DNA of 6,622 bases from NCBI GenBank assembly GCA_002699325.1, contig PABS01000097.1, positions 7,063-13,684 of the forward strand, in the 5' to 3' direction. Source of the stretch: Ponticaulis sp. (GTDB lineage: Bacteria; Pseudomonadota; Alphaproteobacteria; Caulobacterales; Hyphomonadaceae). The notes under the pieces were generated by a model, which saw only the letters and a list, made by a program, of their open reading frames with translations, was not told where the DNA came from and made no database searches. The position numbers and the translations under genes are program-made. Of this stretch, positions 6,421 to 6,622 are shown piece after piece (positions within the stretch are counted from its first letter, which is position 1; each line of letters begins with the position of its first letter).

Positions 6421-6450
6421 AAAAGCCGCCGGGAAACTGGCGGCTTTTTT
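6421..6450 (+). terminator. Intrinsic terminator of the lipoprotein gene
   Basis: AAAAGCCGCC (6421-6430) and GGCGGCTTTT (6439-6448) form a perfect 10-bp stem. Inside it G6432-C6437 and a G-U pair close a GAAA tetraloop (6433-6436). The stem runs into six T residues (6445-6450). On the other strand the stem is followed by TTTTGTTTT, so it could also work in reverse. It lies 20 bp after the stop of the DUF3089 gene. Confidence 0.93.
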
Positions 6451-6459
6451 GTTTCCACG

Positions 6460-6484
6460 GGAACCGACCGCAGAAAAACCGGTT
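6460..6484 (+). promoter_or_regulatory. EcfG-type (general stress response) promoter motif
   Basis: GGAAC (6460-6464) is followed after 16 bp by GGTT (6481-6484). The alphaproteobacterial general-stress sigma factor EcfG/SigT recognises GGAAC with (C)GTT about 16-17 bp on, so this is a near-consensus match (GGTT in place of CGTT). Transcription would start near 6491, just before the ribosome-binding site AGGAGA (6495-6500) of the following gene. It sits 10 bp after a strong terminator, where a new promoter is needed. Confidence 0.6.
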
Positions 6485-6507
6485 TCTTTCTCTCAGGAGA
6501 ATGAAAC

Positions 6508-6622
6508 ATGTCTAAAAACAAATCATACAATGAAGGCGACAAGGTCGAATGGGACTGGGGCAATGGCACCGCCAGTGGCGAGGTGATAAAAGTCTACACC
6601 CAGAAACAAACCCTCAAAATCA
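6508..6622 (+). CDS. DUF2945 (Hva1 Tudor-like) small protein, 3' truncated by window end
   Basis: The first 38 codons of a gene that runs off the window. The peptide starts MSKNKSYNEGDKVEWDWG, continues NGTASGEVIKVYTQKQTLKI, and is still open. The spacing of GDKV-W-WG-GTA-G-V and the following KVYT-K-T pattern match the N-terminus of DUF2945 (Hva1 Tudor-like) proteins. These are small single-domain proteins, typically about 65-80 residues, with a compact beta-barrel. Their bacterial function is not established. The start is supported by AGGAGA (6495-6500) 7 nt upstream; an ATG at 6501 reads only four codons before a stop. The promoter motif upstream suggests induction in stress or stationary phase. 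The family call rests on partial sequence only. Confidence 0.75.
   Translation, partial: MSKNKSYNEGDKVEWDWGNGTASGEVIKVYTQKQTLKI

Noticed and set aside
6501..6515. A four-codon ORF (MKHV) overlapping the DUF2945 start
   Set aside because: Its ATG directly abuts the Shine-Dalgarno, leaving no spacing for initiation, and so short an overlap is expected by chance.

Overview
The window reads as ordinary chromosomal DNA of an alphaproteobacterium. The strongest clues are a DUF2336 protein, a family found mainly in Alphaproteobacteria, and an EcfG-type general-stress promoter motif. The moderately GC-rich coding sequence, the Uup variant and the DUF3089 lipoprotein suggest a marine Hyphomonadaceae/Caulobacterales-like host. 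That host assignment is inference; no marker gene here fixes the genus. I see no phage, insertion sequence, CRISPR array, toxin-antitoxin pair or defence island.

Layout. Bases 1-160 are a flank with a candidate stable-RNA promoter. A complete tRNA-Pro(TGG) with encoded CCA follows (161-237). Bases 238-634 carry no standard gene: first AT-rich DNA with short palindromes, then a candidate promoter and a leader that can fold into a three-way junction. The leader also holds a 22-codon reading frame that ends in an ATGA overlap with the next start. An ABC-F ATPase of the Uup type (635-2491) is followed, same strand and 106 bp on, by a DUF2336 protein (2598-3698). A hairpin spans that gene's stop and the 17-bp gap to a convergent MscS-family channel gene on the minus strand (3716-4966). 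A divergent promoter region (4967-5149) separates the channel from a DUF3089 alpha/beta-hydrolase lipoprotein (5150-6400), which ends in a textbook intrinsic terminator (6421-6450). Just beyond it, a GGAAC-N16-GGTT promoter motif leads into a DUF2945 (Tudor-like) small protein cut off by the window edge (6508-6622).

How the genes relate. They do not form one pathway. Uup acts on the ribosome, the MscS-like protein is an inner-membrane tension-gated channel, the DUF3089 protein is probably an outer-membrane lipid-anchored hydrolase, and DUF2336 and DUF2945 have no settled function. A loose theme of stress and envelope maintenance is possible (osmotic channel, stress-promoter gene, translation-rescue ATPase) but is inference. 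The most interesting material is regulatory: the uup leader and the stress-type promoter of the last gene. I found no convincing evidence of a new multi-gene system.
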